Source: Cylindrospermopsis curvispora GIHE-G1
GTDB lineage: Bacteria > Cyanobacteriota > Cyanobacteriia > Cyanobacteriales > Nostocaceae
Assembly (NCBI RefSeq): GCF_014489415.1
Contig: NZ_CP060822.1
Coordinates: 2,279,501-2,343,500, forward strand
Direction of reading: 5' to 3'
DNA: 64,000 bases
Below are positions 18,013 through 28,100 of the stretch, one piece after another. A program made the position numbers and the translations under genes. Numbering within the stretch: the first letter of the stretch is position 1; every line of letters begins with the position of its first letter. Below the pieces are notes generated by a model. It saw only the letters and a program-made list of their open reading frames with translations, did not search any database and had not been told where the DNA came from.

Positions 18013-20190
18013 CTAATAAGTCTTAGGTTTGGCTAGATTTTTAAACTTTGTAAATTGGGGGTCAAACAGAAGTTTAACTGTTCCTGTGGGACCATTGCGA
18101 TGTTTGGCAATAATAACTTCTGCTATACCGCGATCGGGGGTATTGGGTGCATAATATTCTTCGCGGTAAAGCATAATAACTAAATCCGCATCTTGTTCAA
18201 TGGAACCAGATTCTCGTAGGTCTGACAACATAGGACGTTTATTAGTTCTAGCTTCCACACTTCTACTCAACTGAGATAGAGCAATTATGGGAACTGATAA
18301 TTCTCTGGCTAAACCCTTGAGAGAACGGGTAATTTTGGATAATTCCTGTACGCGATTGTCTCCCGCACCTTCCATTAGTTGCAGGTAGTCTATAACAATT
18401 AGACCTAGTTTCGAATTCTGTTGTGCTTGTAGTTTTCTAGCTTGACTCCGCATTTGGGTGATGGTAATATTGGGGGTGTCATCAATAAAAACTGGCATTT
18501 CTGATAGCAAACTAATAGCACGACTTAGGGGTTCCCATTGGGTTTGACTGATCCTCCCGCTTCTTAAATAACCGGTTTCAATTTGGGCCTCACTAGCTAA
18601 TAATCTTTGTACTAGCTGCTCTTTAGACATTTCTAAACTGAACACTGCTACCGGTAATTTATAGCCTACGGCAATGTTATGGGCTAGATTTAAACAAAAT
18701 GCAGTGTTATGCACACAAATGTCATTGGCTATAAAGTTATGAGTATGTGGTATGGTTAGGTCATAGACCCGTTTTTCCCCCAAGTTCTCAATGGCTATGA
18801 TTTCATCCCAGTAGATTTCACAGTCTGTCTGGGTTTCTATTGGTTCTAATGTTTGCGCTACAACACCAATCTCGAATCTCTCGATGGAAAGGGGTTCTGT
18901 AATTTCCACTTGCCAAGTGGTTTGGGTAGTTTGCTCTTTGTTATAGCCTTTTCCTAATCTGGCAATTATGCCAAATCTTAATAATAAATGTTGAATCTGT
19001 CTTGCTAGTTTCTCCTGGTTTGTTCTATAGGTCGTCTGTAATTTTTCTTTGATAGCTAAGGTGTGACCTTCATGCTCTATATTACTGATGAATAACTGAT
19101 TTAAAAACAAAGCTATTTGCGATCGCCCTAATTTAAAAACTATGGGAGGTATGGTTTTCTCCATATTGCCATTTCCCAAACAATGGGCCATGAGCTTAAG
19201 TTGACCATCGTCAATTTTTTCCTTACCAAAGACATTGATTTGAGCAGGAACTGCTATTTTAGCACCTGGTTTGAGATCCGCTAATTTTTGCCATCCGGTT
19301 GGGGTTAAGTAAGGATGAGTAATAGTAGTTTCAATAGAACGACCTAATGCAGTTGTAACCCGAAAAACTGGTTTTATGCCATCGTTGATAAATCCACAGG
19401 GTTGAGTAAAACTAAATTTCCAATTTGGGTTCAGGGTTAATACCATACCCCCCTTTCGGTTGTATAACTCTTCAATGGTGACAATTTCTCCATCTGCTAA
19501 GACTATTTCCGAGTCATAACTTACACACTTCCCCATAGAAGGTCTACCCGCGACGATAATTAAATCAGAACGCTGAAAACCGCTCGTCATAGCGTCCAAA
19601 TCATAAAAACCACTAGGAATACCCGGTAAAGCAACTCCTTCATGACGGGTTTCAATTTCCTGAAAGGTATGCACTAGGGTATCGGAAATGTGAACTAGTC
19701 CTTCCTGGGGTTTTTCTTGGGTAATTCCAAAAACCTTCTGCTCTGCTTGATCTAAAACTATTGGTAATTCTGTCTGGGCCTCAAATCCTAATTTGACAAT
19801 TTCATTACCTGCTTTAATTAATTGTCTGCGCAGATACTTATCCATGACCAAATCTGCTAACACATCAATATTCACCGATGATACAGTGCGATCTATCAAG
19901 TTGGCTAGTTTATTTCTACCTCCAATACGACTTAATTTGTCGTTGTTAGTTAGCCACTCTGTTAGGGAAAGTAAGTCGGTTGGTTTATTTTGGTTATTGA
20001 GAATTATTGCTGCTTGATAAATTTCTCTATGAGCATTAACATAAAATGCTTGGGGAAGAAGACGATCCCTGATTCTACCCATAGCTTCTGGATCCAAAAG
20101 AATACCCCCCAAAATAGCCTCTTCCGCTTCGATGTTTTGGGGAGGAAGCTGATCACTACTATTGCCTTGAAAGTTCAATTCTTCAGCCAT
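18013..20190 (-). CDS. dnaB: replicative DNA helicase DnaB with intein in the P-loop
   Basis: A 725-aa precursor of the hexameric replicative helicase. The extein N-terminal domain (about 1-180) is followed by a RecA-like helicase domain interrupted after GRPSMGK (K221). The intein occupies C222-N495, and the downstream extein resumes with T496-AFCLNLAHN. Removing it restores the Walker A motif GRPSMGKT, so splicing is required for ATPase activity. Walker B (LIVIDYLQLM) and the DLRESGSIEQDADLV motif are intact. The spliced product would be 451 aa, normal for DnaB. Convergent with the rhomboid-like gene. Confidence 0.95.
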   Translation of the reverse strand: MAEELNFQGNSSDQLPPQNIEAEEAILGGILLDPEAMGRIRDRLLPQAFYVNAHREIYQAAIILNNQNKPTDLLSLTEWLTNNDKLSRIGGRNKLANLIDRTVSSVNIDVLADLVMDKYLRRQLIKAGNEIVKLGFEAQTELPIVLDQAEQKVFGITQEKPQEGLVHISDTLVHTFQEIETRHEGVALPGIPSGFYDLDAMTSGFQRSDLIIVAGRPSMGKCVSYDSEIVLADGEIVTIEELYNRKGGMVLTLNPNWKFSFTQPCGFINDGIKPVFRVTTALGRSIETTITHPYLTPTGWQKLADLKPGAKIAVPAQINVFGKEKIDDGQLKLMAHCLGNGNMEKTIPPIVFKLGRSQIALFLNQLFISNIEHEGHTLAIKEKLQTTYRTNQEKLARQIQHLLLRFGIIARLGKGYNKEQTTQTTWQVEITEPLSIERFEIGVVAQTLEPIETQTDCEIYWDEIIAIENLGEKRVYDLTIPHTHNFIANDICVHNTAFCLNLAHNIAVGYKLPVAVFSLEMSKEQLVQRLLASEAQIETGYLRSGRISQTQWEPLSRAISLLSEMPVFIDDTPNITITQMRSQARKLQAQQNSKLGLIVIDYLQLMEGAGDNRVQELSKITRSLKGLARELSVPIIALSQLSRSVEARTNKRPMLSDLRESGSIEQDADLVIMLYREEYYAPNTPDRGIAEVIIAKHRNGPTGTVKLLFDPQFTKFKNLAKPKTY
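18706..19527 (-). other. DnaB intein with an eroded homing-endonuclease region
   Basis: A 274-residue protein intron. It begins CVSYDSEIVLADGE (block A, Cys1) and ends HNFIANDICVHN, followed by Thr+1 (blocks F and G with penultimate His and terminal Asn). TTITHPYLTPTGW supplies the block B THP motif. The central part keeps LKLMAHCLGNGN, resembling a LAGLIDADG motif, but Asn stands where the metal-binding Asp is expected, and the insert is much shorter than a full two-motif endonuclease. Splicing residues look intact; homing is probably dead. The insertion site differs from the well-known Ssp DnaB intein site (RESG/SIEQ), which is uninterrupted here. Confidence 0.9.
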
Positions 20191-20248
20191 AAATGATTGT
20201 AAACTTAAATTGTTGACATGGTTTCTGAAATGGATAATGTTATTGATT

Positions 20249-20710
20249 ATGACGAATGTTCACACCAGTGATTATGAAGGCCACTATGACGCTGATTTTG
20301 CTCTCTGGGTTGAAGAAACTGTGGCCAAGTTAAAATCCCAGAATTTCCAACAGGTAGATTGGAAAAATTTGATCCAGGAGGTGGAATCCTTGGGAAAAAG
20401 TCAACGCAGTTCTGTGCGCAGTTATTTAGTGCGTCTGCTAGAACATTTACTGAAACGTTGCTATGTGCAAATACCCGATTGTAATCGTAGTTGGGAAATT
20501 GAAATTCGGAATTTTCGCCAACGTTTAATGTTTGAGTTGGAAGATTCGCCAAGTTTAAAAAATTTTATTTTAGAAATTTTGCCCAAGTGTTACCGAATTG
20601 GGTTGGATAACGTGAAAGATAGTTATCCCAGTGTTATTTTTCCCGAGGATTTCCCTTTTTCTCCTGAGTTAGAAAGATTATTAAATGAGAAATTCTGGGA
20701 AAAAGGTTAA
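20249..20710 (+). CDS. DUF29 family protein
   Basis: A 153-aa protein typical of the cyanobacterial DUF29 family: YDADFALWVEETVAKL, NLIQEVESLGKSQRS, LVRLLEHLLKRCY and a C-terminal PEDFPFSPE. It is mostly helical and soluble, of unknown function, and usually present in many copies in cyanobacterial genomes. The ATG at 20249 (MTNVHTSDYEG) is chosen. The frame extends upstream to a TTG at 20210, but that adds a hydrophobic stretch foreign to the family. It is divergent from dnaB and convergent with rplI. Confidence 0.8.
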   Translation: MTNVHTSDYEGHYDADFALWVEETVAKLKSQNFQQVDWKNLIQEVESLGKSQRSSVRSYLVRLLEHLLKRCYVQIPDCNRSWEIEIRNFRQRLMFELEDSPSLKNFILEILPKCYRIGLDNVKDSYPSVIFPEDFPFSPELERLLNEKFWEKG

Positions 20711-20731
20711 ATGCCTGTTTGGGCAATTTGT

Positions 20732-20757
20732 GATGCGTTAACCTGGCGTAACGCATC
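20732..20757. repeat. GATGCGTTA/TAACGCATC hairpin
   Basis: A 9-bp perfect inverted repeat with an 8-nt loop lies between the convergent DUF29 and rplI genes. There is no T-run, so it is not a textbook terminator, but it could act bidirectionally. Palindromes built on this GCGTTA/TAACGC core are, to my knowledge, dispersed repeats in several cyanobacterial genomes. Confidence 0.55.
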
Positions 20758-20808
20758 CCACTGAACGGTGCAATCATTAATCAATGGTTAATGTGACCTA
20801 TAACCAAT

Positions 20809-21267
20809 TTAGCTGGCTACAACCTCAATATCAATTTTAGCAGTCACTTCTGAGTGAAGTTTAATATCCGCTTTGTAAGTACCCAAATGGTTAATATCTG
20901 GAATAGTTATGCCACGTCTATCAATTGTTTGTCCTGTAGCTGCTTGAATAGCATCTACTACATCCTGGGTGGTGACAGTACCAAAAATAGCTTCGTTCTC
21001 ACCTACCTGTTTGGCGATCGCTACTTTAACCAGTTTCTCTAAAGCAGATTTTTGCTCTTCCGCTTGTTGCTTGAGTTCTAGTTGACGTTGACGTTCTATT
21101 TCCCGACGACGCTCTACTTGCTTTAAAATGCCAGGAGTTACCTGGGTGGCTAAACTCTGGGGAATTAGATAATTCCGCGCATAACCAGGAGCTACTTCCA
21201 CTAGATCGCCGGATTTTCCTAGTTTGCTTACATCTTTTGTTAATACTAACTGCACTCGTTTGACCAT
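20809..21267 (-). CDS. rplI: 50S ribosomal protein L9
   Basis: A 152-aa two-domain ribosomal protein. The N-terminal signature [19 protein letters not shown] continues into [17 protein letters not shown] and is followed by the long charged connecting helix ([17 protein letters not shown]) and the C-terminal rRNA-binding domain ([14 protein letters not shown]...DIEVVAS). Length and domain order are normal for L9. L9 binds 23S rRNA near the L1 stalk. It starts at the ATG at 21267 and seems monocistronic. Confidence 0.96.
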   Translation of the reverse strand: MVKRVQLVLTKDVSKLGKSGDLVEVAPGYARNYLIPQSLATQVTPGILKQVERRREIERQRQLELKQQAEEQKSALEKLVKVAIAKQVGENEAIFGTVTTQDVVDAIQAATGQTIDRRGITIPDINHLGTYKADIKLHSEVTAKIDIEVVAS

Positions 21268-21418
21268 TGTCTTTGTTGTTTCCTATCAAATCTCATTTAG
21301 TTGGGTGTCAGCAGGATGGCTCACCAAAGTTTAGCTTCCCCTGGAACGACTTGATACCCCAAAGTTATGAATTATAACCTATTATTCCAGGCGATCGCAA
21401 TGGGTGGAATTAACTACT

Positions 21419-22027
21419 CTAACTGGCGATCGCTCGCAAATTTTGACAACGAATTAATTCATTAAAATTGAGACCTAATCTTCCTTCAAGTTTAGCAACT
21501 GTTTCAATAGCAGTTAACAAATGTCCAGCTGCTTCTGATTCCGAATAACCCCGGTTTTGAGCAATTGCGATTGCTGTTTTATCAGCTTTCAGCTGTAGTT
21601 CTTGAGACTTATTGTTTTGCCACAGTTTTACACCACTTGTTATGGTTAAGCCACCAGCTATGACTAAACCAACTATATCACCCTGAAGAGTTTCTATTAC
21701 CCCCCCTAATAATCCCACCAGAACTGCTCCCTGATAAATATCCGGTTGTATCCATTTGATTCCTATTAACCAACTGGTGTGATACAATATTAACAGGTCT
21801 CTTTGTGGCTTTTTTAACTGTCTCCATAATTCAAAATTGATATATACCGGTTTACTCTGAATCCAAGGTAGGGGAAACTCTGCACTAATCACTTGATTCT
21901 GTTCCGGTTTGCTGATAATTTTAATTGTCATGCGTCCGGAAGCTGGTACTATATCCAACAGACGACGAATTTCAGTATTTGGATCCATCATAAAGACTTT
22001 CACGTCTTCCTTGAGAACTAATCCCAT
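21419..22027 (-). CDS. DUF3318 family protein
   Basis: A 202-aa cyanobacterial protein. MMDPNTEIRRLLDIVPASGRM (13 onward) is the family signature, so translation may begin at Met13 or Met14; the first ATG is at 22027. A central hydrophobic segment (about 98-130, VGLLGGV and IVGLVIAGGLTI) suggests one or two membrane passes. The C-terminus is helical (SESEAAGHLLTAIETV). No activity is known for the family. It is divergent from the small zinc-ribbon gene, 35 bp away. Confidence 0.75.
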   Translation of the reverse strand: MGLVLKEDVKVFMMDPNTEIRRLLDIVPASGRMTIKIISKPEQNQVISAEFPLPWIQSKPVYINFELWRQLKKPQRDLLILYHTSWLIGIKWIQPDIYQGAVLVGLLGGVIETLQGDIVGLVIAGGLTITSGVKLWQNNKSQELQLKADKTAIAIAQNRGYSESEAAGHLLTAIETVAKLEGRLGLNFNELIRCQNLRAIAS

Positions 22028-22062
22028 ATTTTACCAGATCGAGGGGAGGAGAATTTGAACTC

Positions 22063-22302
22063 ATGGATGCTTTTGCACCTAATCCACCAGAATGGACAGA
22101 TCGGTCAGTCCACTCTTATAACTTTTTTTGCCCTAAATGTGGGTCTGGTAGTAGGGAAGCAGTGGGAGTCTGGTTAAATCGAAGATCCCCTGTGACAACG
22201 CCAGACCATCGTCGTAAGTGGCAAGAGTTTTATCTTTGTCACTGCGGTTGTGCTTGGTGGGCTTGGAGTACGGATCGTCCCTCTCCCAAAAGGTCTGATT
22301 AA
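22063..22302 (+). CDS. small zinc-ribbon-like protein
   Basis: A 79-aa protein with a CPKCGSGS knuckle (residues 23-30) and a second Cys cluster CHCGCAWW (59-66), forming a plausible zinc ribbon. It is rich in Trp and Arg. A Shine-Dalgarno (GGAGGAG) precedes the ATG, supporting translation. It looks like a conserved small cyanobacterial protein of unknown role, possibly nucleic-acid or protein binding. Its stop is 3 bp from the convergent nanE stop. Confidence 0.65.
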   Translation: MDAFAPNPPEWTDRSVHSYNFFCPKCGSGSREAVGVWLNRRSPVTTPDHRRKWQEFYLCHCGCAWWAWSTDRPSPKRSD

Positions 22303-22305
22303 GGT

Positions 22306-23001
22306 TTAAATCCTTTTTATGTAGGCTTTAACTAACAGGTCAATTCCAGTAATTGCTGTGCCTACTACAACCGCATCCGCACCCAGATCTAATGCTTTTT
22401 TTGCTTCCTCCGGGGAGGAAATCCCACCTTCACAAATGACAAGAATCTCTGGGTGTTCTACTTTCAGGTTTTCTACTATCTGTTTGAGAAGTTCCCACCC
22501 AGGAGGAATGAGGTTTTTGGTTTCTTCTGTGTAGCCAAAAAGGGTTGTACCAACTATGTCCGCACCGCTATCTATGGCTAATTTAGCAGATTTAAAGGTG
22601 TCTACGTCAGCCATCACTGGTTTACCTATTTGTTGATGAATTCCCCTAACGATATCAACTAGTTTTTCCCCTCCCGGGCGCTTTCTTTGGGTTGCGTCTA
22701 TGGCAATTATATCTGCTCCTGCTTCTGCAACAGCTAAAGCATGATGAAATTGGGGGGTAATGTACACATCTGAATCTGCTATAATTTGCTTCCATAAACC
22801 AATAATTGGCACTGGAACTTTTTCTTTCACAGCTTTGATGTGATTAGGAGTATCAATTCTCACAGCTTTAGCACCATTGTTTGCGGATGCTTGTGCCATA
22901 GCTGTTATAATAGTAGGATTATGGAGCGGTGAGGTAACAGGAGCTTGACAAGACACAATAAGTCCTGATAGTTCCGGTAGTTTTGATAGTAAGTTGTTCA
23001 T
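22306..23001 (-). CDS. nanE: N-acetylmannosamine-6-phosphate 2-epimerase
   Basis: A 231-aa TIM-barrel enzyme interconverting N-acetylmannosamine-6-P and N-acetylglucosamine-6-P. Family motifs visible include GLIVSCQAP near the start, AKAVRID (49-55), VPIIGLWK, IIAIDATQRKRP, VMADVDT and the phosphate-binding ICEGGISSPEEA...GADAVVVGTAIT. The length is normal for NanE. It follows the histidine-kinase gene by 5 bp on the same strand, so they form a transcript. No other sialic-acid gene is nearby, so it probably serves amino-sugar recycling. Confidence 0.9.
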   Translation of the reverse strand: MNNLLSKLPELSGLIVSCQAPVTSPLHNPTIITAMAQASANNGAKAVRIDTPNHIKAVKEKVPVPIIGLWKQIIADSDVYITPQFHHALAVAEAGADIIAIDATQRKRPGGEKLVDIVRGIHQQIGKPVMADVDTFKSAKLAIDSGADIVGTTLFGYTEETKNLIPPGWELLKQIVENLKVEHPEILVICEGGISSPEEAKKALDLGADAVVVGTAITGIDLLVKAYIKRI

Positions 23002-23006
23002 ATTGT

Positions 23007-24986
23007 TTATTTATCAAAAAACGAGCTAGGGATCCAGACAGTAAAGATTGAGCCAATACCCACCGTTGACTCCACTTCAATGCGACCACGGTGGAGTTCC
23101 ACCAGTTGTTTAGTTAGGGCTAAACCAATGCCCGTACCTTCATAACGACGACGATAGGAGGCATCTACCTGCTGAAACTTTTCAAAAACCAGAGGTAATT
23201 TTTCTTCTGGAATGCCAATTCCAGTATCTTCTACTTGCAAGATAAAGGTGTTGTCTTCCACCCAAAATCGGAGGGTGACAGTTCCACCTTCCGGTGTAAA
23301 TTTGATGGCATTAGTTAATAGGTTCCAAATAATTTGCTCTATTCTAGCAGGATCGGCGCTAAATTGATCATGGCGTGGATTTACCTGCACATCTAGTTTC
23401 AAGGTAACTTTGGCATTGGTGCTTTTTTCTAATAGGGAGTCTACTATATTTTCTGCTAACCTGGTCAGGGAAAACTCACAAATATTTAATACAGTTTTGC
23501 CAGCTTGAATTTGTGATAAATCCAGAATATCATTAATCATTTCTAATAGTCTTTCACCACTGTCGTGGATTGTTTGTAAGTATTCTCTTTGTCGTGGTGT
23601 CAGTTCCCCCAAAGGCCAACGTAATAGGGTAGAGGACATGCCAATTACATGGGTGAGGGGGGTTAATAATTCGTGACTAATAGTAGCTAAAAACTCATTT
23701 CTAATTCGACTGGCTGCTTCTGCGGCTAAGAGTGCTTCCCGCAGTGCCATAGTTCTTTCAATTACTCGTTGTTCTAAAGTTTGTTTTTCCTGGGTTAATT
23801 TGCGTGTTGCTTCCTGCAATGAGTCCATTAATTGTGATTGATTAATGGCGATCGCTAACTGTTCAGCAATGGAAGATAATAAGGCTTTTTCAGGTTCTGT
23901 CCATTGTCGAGGACCATCACATTGGTGAGCAATTAGTAATCCCCACAGTTTGTTTTCAAAAATAATTGGTGCTACAACTTTAGCACGAATTTGATTGGTT
24001 CGGAGGAAATTTAGGAGGCAATTTTCCAGTATGTAGGTTTTTTCCACATCTTCCACGACTAAAATAAAACCCTGGTGATATTTTTGCCAGCATGGGGAGT
24101 GAACTGCTAAACAGTCTTCTTGAGAGTTTAATATGGAGTTGATTGATTCTCCACCAAGGGATTCATAAATTACACAGCCTCCATTATGTTCAGAATCTTG
24201 GGTAAACCACTCATGGTTTACGGATCTGGGAGAGAAACATTGAGATTGGGGAGATGTCAAAGAATTATTAGGATTAAGATCATGAAGATTATTAATAGGA
24301 GCTGAAACAAATTTATAAATTACCAGTCTATCCAACTCTAGAAATTCCCGCACTTGGGTGATTGCTGTAGATATAATTACAGGGAGATCTAAGCTTTTAC
24401 GAATTTGAGTGGTTACTTGATTTAAGAGTTTTTCCTGGGCAATTTGTTTGGTAAGAGCATCTTCCACAGGTTTACAAGTAAACCCTTCCGGTGGCAGAGA
24501 ATGTGGATTAATTGTATTTTGACTGATAGTAGGGACCAAATATTGTAACAACAAAATTGTGAATTTACTTTGGTAAGCGGCATTATTTGCTCCAAGGAGT
24601 TCTCTATGGTGTAAAATATTTTGATGAATGTAAGAATTAGCAGCAAACAATTCGCTTAGTCTAGTGGCAAAATTTGCGATCGCCTCCGAGTTAAAGGTGA
24701 AGTGAATATGGAGGGACTCCAAATTTGTATCCCATGTAGACTGACCTTGTTGAGCACTGTCTGGAAGATTGCCAAGTAAAAGAGCGCTAAATTGCTCAGA
24801 AACTACAAGAATAAATCTTTGTGGTTGCCACCCGGTGGGAACAAAGGTCCGTACTAACACTGCTTCTGTAAGTGTGAGAGCAGCACTATTTACTTCATGA
24901 GCTACCTGATGCAACAAATCACCAAGTTGATTAAATATACTCAAAGGTAAGATGCCAGCAAAGCTCAAATCGGTGTCACTAAGCAT
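23007..24986 (-). CDS. GAF-domain sensor histidine kinase
   Basis: A 659-aa soluble kinase. The N-terminal 130 residues resemble the DICT-type sensory domain often fused to cyanobacterial kinases. A GAF domain follows (about 185-385), then a short coiled coil, HisKA with phospho-acceptor H438 (ATISHELLTPL), and HATPase with N-box NLLTNAIKF and G-boxes DTGIGIPEEK and GTGIGLAL. The GAF has the cyanobacterial chromophore-type layout, but at the CH position reads NCLLNFL, keeping Cys without the adjacent His. Bilin attachment is therefore uncertain. The start is the ATG at 24986; the frame opens earlier at a non-ATG codon (25037). It lies upstream of nanE and has no response regulator next to it. 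Confidence 0.85.
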   Translation of the reverse strand: MLSDTDLSFAGILPLSIFNQLGDLLHQVAHEVNSAALTLTEAVLVRTFVPTGWQPQRFILVVSEQFSALLLGNLPDSAQQGQSTWDTNLESLHIHFTFNSEAIANFATRLSELFAANSYIHQNILHHRELLGANNAAYQSKFTILLLQYLVPTISQNTINPHSLPPEGFTCKPVEDALTKQIAQEKLLNQVTTQIRKSLDLPVIISTAITQVREFLELDRLVIYKFVSAPINNLHDLNPNNSLTSPQSQCFSPRSVNHEWFTQDSEHNGGCVIYESLGGESINSILNSQEDCLAVHSPCWQKYHQGFILVVEDVEKTYILENCLLNFLRTNQIRAKVVAPIIFENKLWGLLIAHQCDGPRQWTEPEKALLSSIAEQLAIAINQSQLMDSLQEATRKLTQEKQTLEQRVIERTMALREALLAAEAASRIRNEFLATISHELLTPLTHVIGMSSTLLRWPLGELTPRQREYLQTIHDSGERLLEMINDILDLSQIQAGKTVLNICEFSLTRLAENIVDSLLEKSTNAKVTLKLDVQVNPRHDQFSADPARIEQIIWNLLTNAIKFTPEGGTVTLRFWVEDNTFILQVEDTGIGIPEEKLPLVFEKFQQVDASYRRRYEGTGIGLALTKQLVELHRGRIEVESTVGIGSIFTVWIPSSFFDK

Positions 24987-25176
24987 TTTGAAGGTTTTAA
25001 TGAAATGGGCGGAATGCCTGAAAGTTGGAAAAAACAAGCGGAATAATTCCCTTGCTTGTGGGTGATTAGTTGTGGTATGGTGATTTATCCATGGTACTAT
25101 GGAAGGCTAATGTTAATCCCAAGTTAGTCCAAAAGTGTTCAGGTTAAGAGTGTTCGGGGGAAATTCATAAAGAATT

Positions 25177-28100
25177 ATGCATCGTATCAATGCCACACCG
25201 GGTGGGTGGAACGAATCAGAAAGTTTGATATTTCTGGAACAAACCCCAGCCCCTTTTATATTTATCACTGCTGCTGACACAGATATACAAACCCTAGCCA
25301 CAACAGTGCGAAAATTGCCCGTTCAATTTCCCCAGATGAGAGTTGCCAATCTGCTGCAATTACAGCAACAGATGACCATAGACACTTACGCTGAACAAGT
25401 GTTGGAACTTGCTCAAGTAATAGTTTTACGTCTAATAGGAGGGGGTTCTTATTGGGCTTATGGTTTGGAGGTAGTACAAGGAATTGTAGCCACCAACTGC
25501 ACTAGTCTTATTGTAATGCCAGGAGACGACGCTCTTGATCTGGATTTAATATCTAAGTCTACTGTTTCTGAAAAAATTGTTCGTCAGGTGTGGGAGTATT
25601 TTCAAGAAGGTGGCACGGAAAACTTTCTGAATGGTTTGTTATTTGTCTGTGATAATTGTCTTTCCACTGGATTTCACCCAGCACCACCACAAGCTGTCCC
25701 CAGGGTAGGACTGTATGAACCCGCAAAACCAGAAAGTAGTAAATCCCTTGATGAGTTAGATTTTCTCCAATTACCCAGAGTGGGTATTTTATTCTATCGC
25801 GCTCATTATTTAGCAGGTAATGTTCGTGTAATTGATGCTTTGTGTCATGCTCTAGTGAGAAACAATCTGCATCCAGTCCCGGTTTTTGTTTCTTCCTTGC
25901 GGGAACCGGGTGTGAGCGAACAATTAGTCCACCTATTCCAACCTTCCGAGAATCACCATATTGATTTATTACTCAACACCACGAGTTTTTCCTTAGCACG
26001 TTTGGAGACAGAAACACCCCAGGTCGAACTCTGGCAAAAATTGGATGTTCCGGTTTTTCAGGTCATCCTCTCTGGTGGTCCCCTAGAACAATGGGCATCC
26101 CAACTGCAAGGTTTGACCCCCCGAGACATGGCTATGAATGTGGCCTTACCAGAGGTAGATGGCAGAATTATTACTAGAGCTGTATCTTTTAAAACTTTAC
26201 AAACTCGCAATTCCAGTTTAGAAACCGATGTGGTGGTTTATGAACCTGTAGGCGATCGCATTAATTTTGTGGTGGATTTGGCGGCAAATTGGCTGAGATT
26301 ACGGCGTAAAATGCCCTCAGAAAGGCGTGTAGCCATAATTTTGGCAAATTACCCTAACACCAATGGCAGATTGGCTAATGGGGTAGGTTTAGATAGTCCT
26401 GCTAGTTGTATAGAAATTCTCTTAGCTTTAGAGAGTGCGGGTTATGATGTTGATGCTATACCTAGTAACGGTGATGAACTAATCAAAATTCTTACCGCTG
26501 GAGTGACCAATGATCCAGAAAGTCGGGATTGGAAGCCTGTAAATCAATCTGTTTCCTTTGAAGAATATACAAGATATTTTAACACCTTGCCCCCATCTGT
26601 TCAGGAAGAAATTCTCAACCGTTGGGGGAATTGGGACACATCCGGGGAATTAGGGGGAATATCAGTTTGTGGAGTGAGTTTTGGCAATATATTTGTGGGA
26701 ATTCAACCTGCACGAGGTTATGAGCAAGACCCCAGTTTAAATTATCATGCGCCAGATTTAGAACCTACCCATAATTATTTAGCCTTTTATTATTGGATTA
26801 GGGAAGTGTTTAAGTGTGATGCCATTATTCACCTAGGAAAACACGGCAATTTAGAATGGTTACCCGGTAAGAGTGTGGCCCTATCAAATAGCTGTTATCC
26901 TGAAGTAGCTTTTGGCGCAACACCCCACTTTTACCCTTTTATTGTCAACGATCCTGGAGAGGGTTCCCAGGCTAAACGTCGTTCTCAAGCGGTGATTATT
27001 GACCATTTAACCCCACCCATGACCCGTGCGGAACTATACGGTTCCCTACAACAGGTAGAAAATTTAATTGATGAGTATTATGAAGCAGAAACCTTAGATC
27101 CTTCCCGACTACCCACATTAAGACAGCGTATTCAGGAATTGGTGATTAAAGAACATCTTTACCAAGATTTAGGGATCAAAGATGAAAAAGATATCCTCAA
27201 CTTTGAATCTGGCATTTTAAACTCCTTGGATGGTTATCTGTGTGAACTTAAAGAAGCACAAATCCGTGACGGTTTACACATTTTTGGACAAGTTCCCCAG
27301 GGGAGACAATTAAGAGACTTAATAGTGGCGATCGCCCGGATTCCCAACCGTCATTCTCCGGGAATCACCCGTGCTATAGCTCAAGACTGGGGATTAAATA
27401 TGGACCCATTAACAGCACAATATGGTGATATATTTCATCCACCATCAACTCCATTACCCAATTGGGTTTCCAGGGAGATGGAAATAAAGTCCTGTCGCAC
27501 CCAGGGGGATGTGGTAGAACTGCTGGAAGAACAAGCTGGTTTTCTGGTCACTCAAATTATGGAAAATCAGTTATATGGAACTAAGACTAGCCAAGACGAA
27601 TCCTCAACTCAACAAGTTGTGAACTGGATAGAATCAAAACTACTTCCAGCTCTAGAAAAGACCACCGAAGAAATAAGTAATTTACTGCGGGGATTAGATG
27701 GTAAATACGTCCCCAGTGGTGCATCTGGATCACCTACTAGGGGAAGACCAGAAGTGCTACCCACAGGTAGGAATTTTTATGCTGTGGATATTCGAGCTAT
27801 TCCCACGGAAACAGCTTGGGATGTAGGTAGAAAGGCGGCGGAAAACTTGATTGAAACCTATACTCAAGAACACGGGGAATATCCCAAAACCCTAGGTTTA
27901 TCAGTGTGGGGAACTTCCACCATGAGAACCGGAGGTGATGACATTGCTGAAGCTTTAGCCCTATTGGGTGTGCAACCTATTTGGGATGGTGCAGCAAGAA
28001 GGGTTATAGACTTTGAAATCTTACCCCTGTCTATTTTAGGTCGTCCCCGCGTGGATGTCACTTTGAGAATTTCTGGCTTTTTCCGGGATGCTTTCCCCAA

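Noticed and set aside
22028-22062. tRNA-like 3' end (GAGTTCAAATTC on the minus strand) before the zinc-ribbon gene
   Set aside because: Only 35 bp lie between the two genes, and no acceptor or anticodon arms can be formed.
25038-25176. Cobalamin riboswitch upstream of cobN
   Set aside because: I could not find the conserved B12-box or paired-helix pattern. A covariance-model search would be needed to be sure.
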